Positions 63,514 to 64,000 of a stretch of 64,000 bases of DNA are shown here, one piece after another. The notes below the pieces were generated by a model. The model saw only the letters and a list, made by a program, of their open reading frames with translations, did not search any database and was not told the DNA's origin. The number at the start of each line of letters is the position of its first letter. The stretch's first letter is position 1. The position numbers and the translations under genes were made by a program. Source of the DNA: Salinarchaeum sp. IM2453 (GTDB lineage: Archaea > Halobacteriota > Halobacteria > Halobacteriales > Salinarchaeaceae). The stretch covers positions 2,297,226 to 2,361,225 of the forward strand of contig NZ_CP081183.1 in the NCBI RefSeq assembly GCF_019693215.1. The letters run 5' to 3'.

Positions 63514-63528
63514 TGCCTTTGGCAGAAT

Positions 63529-64000
63529 TCAATCTGTCAGTAGGTCACTAGAAGATAGCGAATCAGATCGTTGTCGATACCGACTGAAGGTGTCCTGTGC
63601 CCACTCATAGATTGCAGTATTTTCAGAATCAACTGCCCCCCGAAGAACGCCTTGCGTATCACGGACTAACAGACATACTGCTTCATCTGCAACCATCACA
63701 GCTAGTGGAATATCGTCAGTAACAGCGATTTCACTTCGGTCATGGCGAACTAATTCTTGAAGCTTGGCACTTAGCTCTTCGTCAGATTGCAGTGCACTGA
63801 TGGCTGCACGTGAAAAAATTCCATTAAACTGTGTGTCTCCATTGGTTACTAGGTCATGCACAATAGTCAATGTTTCCTCGTTAAACGCATGTGAGACGGT
63901 CGTGATTCTTGCTGCGCCATCAATCAAGGTTAGAAGCCGTTTTAGCGGTGCGTTCGGACGGGTTCGAGTTGGTGTTGTTATCCTTGTATCCGCGAGATGT
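63529..64000 (-). CDS. Transcriptional regulator C-terminal part (FilR1-like), N-terminus outside window
   Basis: The minus-strand frame is open to the last base of the window. The apparent start at 63927 is a TTG inside a longer sequence (preceding residues include TPTRTRPNAPLKRLLTL). The visible 157 residues (DGAARITTVSH, FNEETLTIVHDLVTNG, LQELVRHDRSEIAV, VMVADEAVCLLVRD, IYEWAQDTFSRYRQ) look like the sensor domain of haloarchaeal winged-helix regulators with a FilR1-like middle domain. The DNA-binding domain would lie upstream. It is convergent with the CPBP gene. Confidence 0.65.
   Translation of the reverse strand, partial: HLADTRITTPTRTRPNAPLKRLLTLIDGAARITTVSHAFNEETLTIVHDLVTNGDTQFNGIFSRAAISALQSDEELSAKLQELVRHDRSEIAVTDDIPLAVMVADEAVCLLVRDTQGVLRGAVDSENTAIYEWAQDTFSRYRQRSDSLSSSDLLTD

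Overview
The window looks like a stretch of chromosome from an extremely halophilic archaeon. The proteins are strongly acidic, many genes appear leaderless with an archaeal TATA-like box about 25 bases before the start codon, and there are haloarchaea-typical genes (DUF5805 next to a tyrosine recombinase, PitA/HemQ with an ABM tail, a presenilin-like protease beside gar1 and srp19, aIF-1A). The DNA is AT-rich for a haloarchaeon, the spacers are long, and it is littered with short palindromic transposon derivatives. This combination fits Haloquadratum walsbyi or a close relative; that assignment is an inference from style, not from a search. I saw no rRNA, tRNA or CRISPR array.

Positions 1-18.3 kb form a CoA-centred catabolic block: two canonical acyl-CoA synthetases and one with degenerate active-site motifs, a biotin-dependent acyl-CoA carboxylase (alpha with fused biotin carrier, beta with an unusual N-terminal extension), a MaoC hydratase, both methylmalonyl-CoA mutase subunits with the MeaB chaperone, two acyl-CoA dehydrogenases, a 3-hydroxyacyl-CoA dehydrogenase, and a thiolase with its DUF35 partner. 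Together they could activate and beta-oxidise short or branched acids and send propionyl-CoA to succinyl-CoA. A cobalamin adenosyltransferase at 30 kb could supply the mutase cofactor. No methylmalonyl-CoA epimerase was seen.

Positions 18.3-35 kb are rich in DNA repair genes: a UvsE-type endonuclease, a Rad3/XPD-like helicase, a cryptochrome/photolyase-family protein and a second photolyase. Between them lie an SSS symporter with its DUF3311 partner, PitA/HemQ, a ferredoxin, a DMT exporter, cobalamin adenosyltransferase and a LysW-like carrier protein that lacks every zinc-ligand cysteine. Two decayed genes are visible: a membrane protein interrupted by a palindromic element (22.2-22.6 kb) and an ArsR-like regulator with one in-frame stop (35.2-35.5 kb).

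Positions 35-50.4 kb hold mostly housekeeping and redox genes (acetyltransferase, SDR, aldo/keto reductase, aIF-1A, alcohol dehydrogenase, OsmC, a DsbA-like lipoprotein, recombinase plus DUF5805, ornithine cyclodeaminase, presenilin-like protease, Gar1, SRP19). A gene-free, repeat-rich gap lies between 43.8 and 45.7 kb.

Positions 50.4-64 kb begin with a degraded, GC-richer IS graveyard. They continue with an ABC exporter with tandem permeases, a coiled-coil repeat protein, a CobW-type metallochaperone, two adjacent unknown proteins, a pterin dehydratase, a TetR regulator, a GC-rich solo tnpB element, a CPBP protease and a truncated regulator. Three recurrent short repeat families (called A, B and C here) punctuate the window. 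Family A termini resemble the right end of the tnpB element, which suggests mobilisation by IS200/IS605-type machinery.
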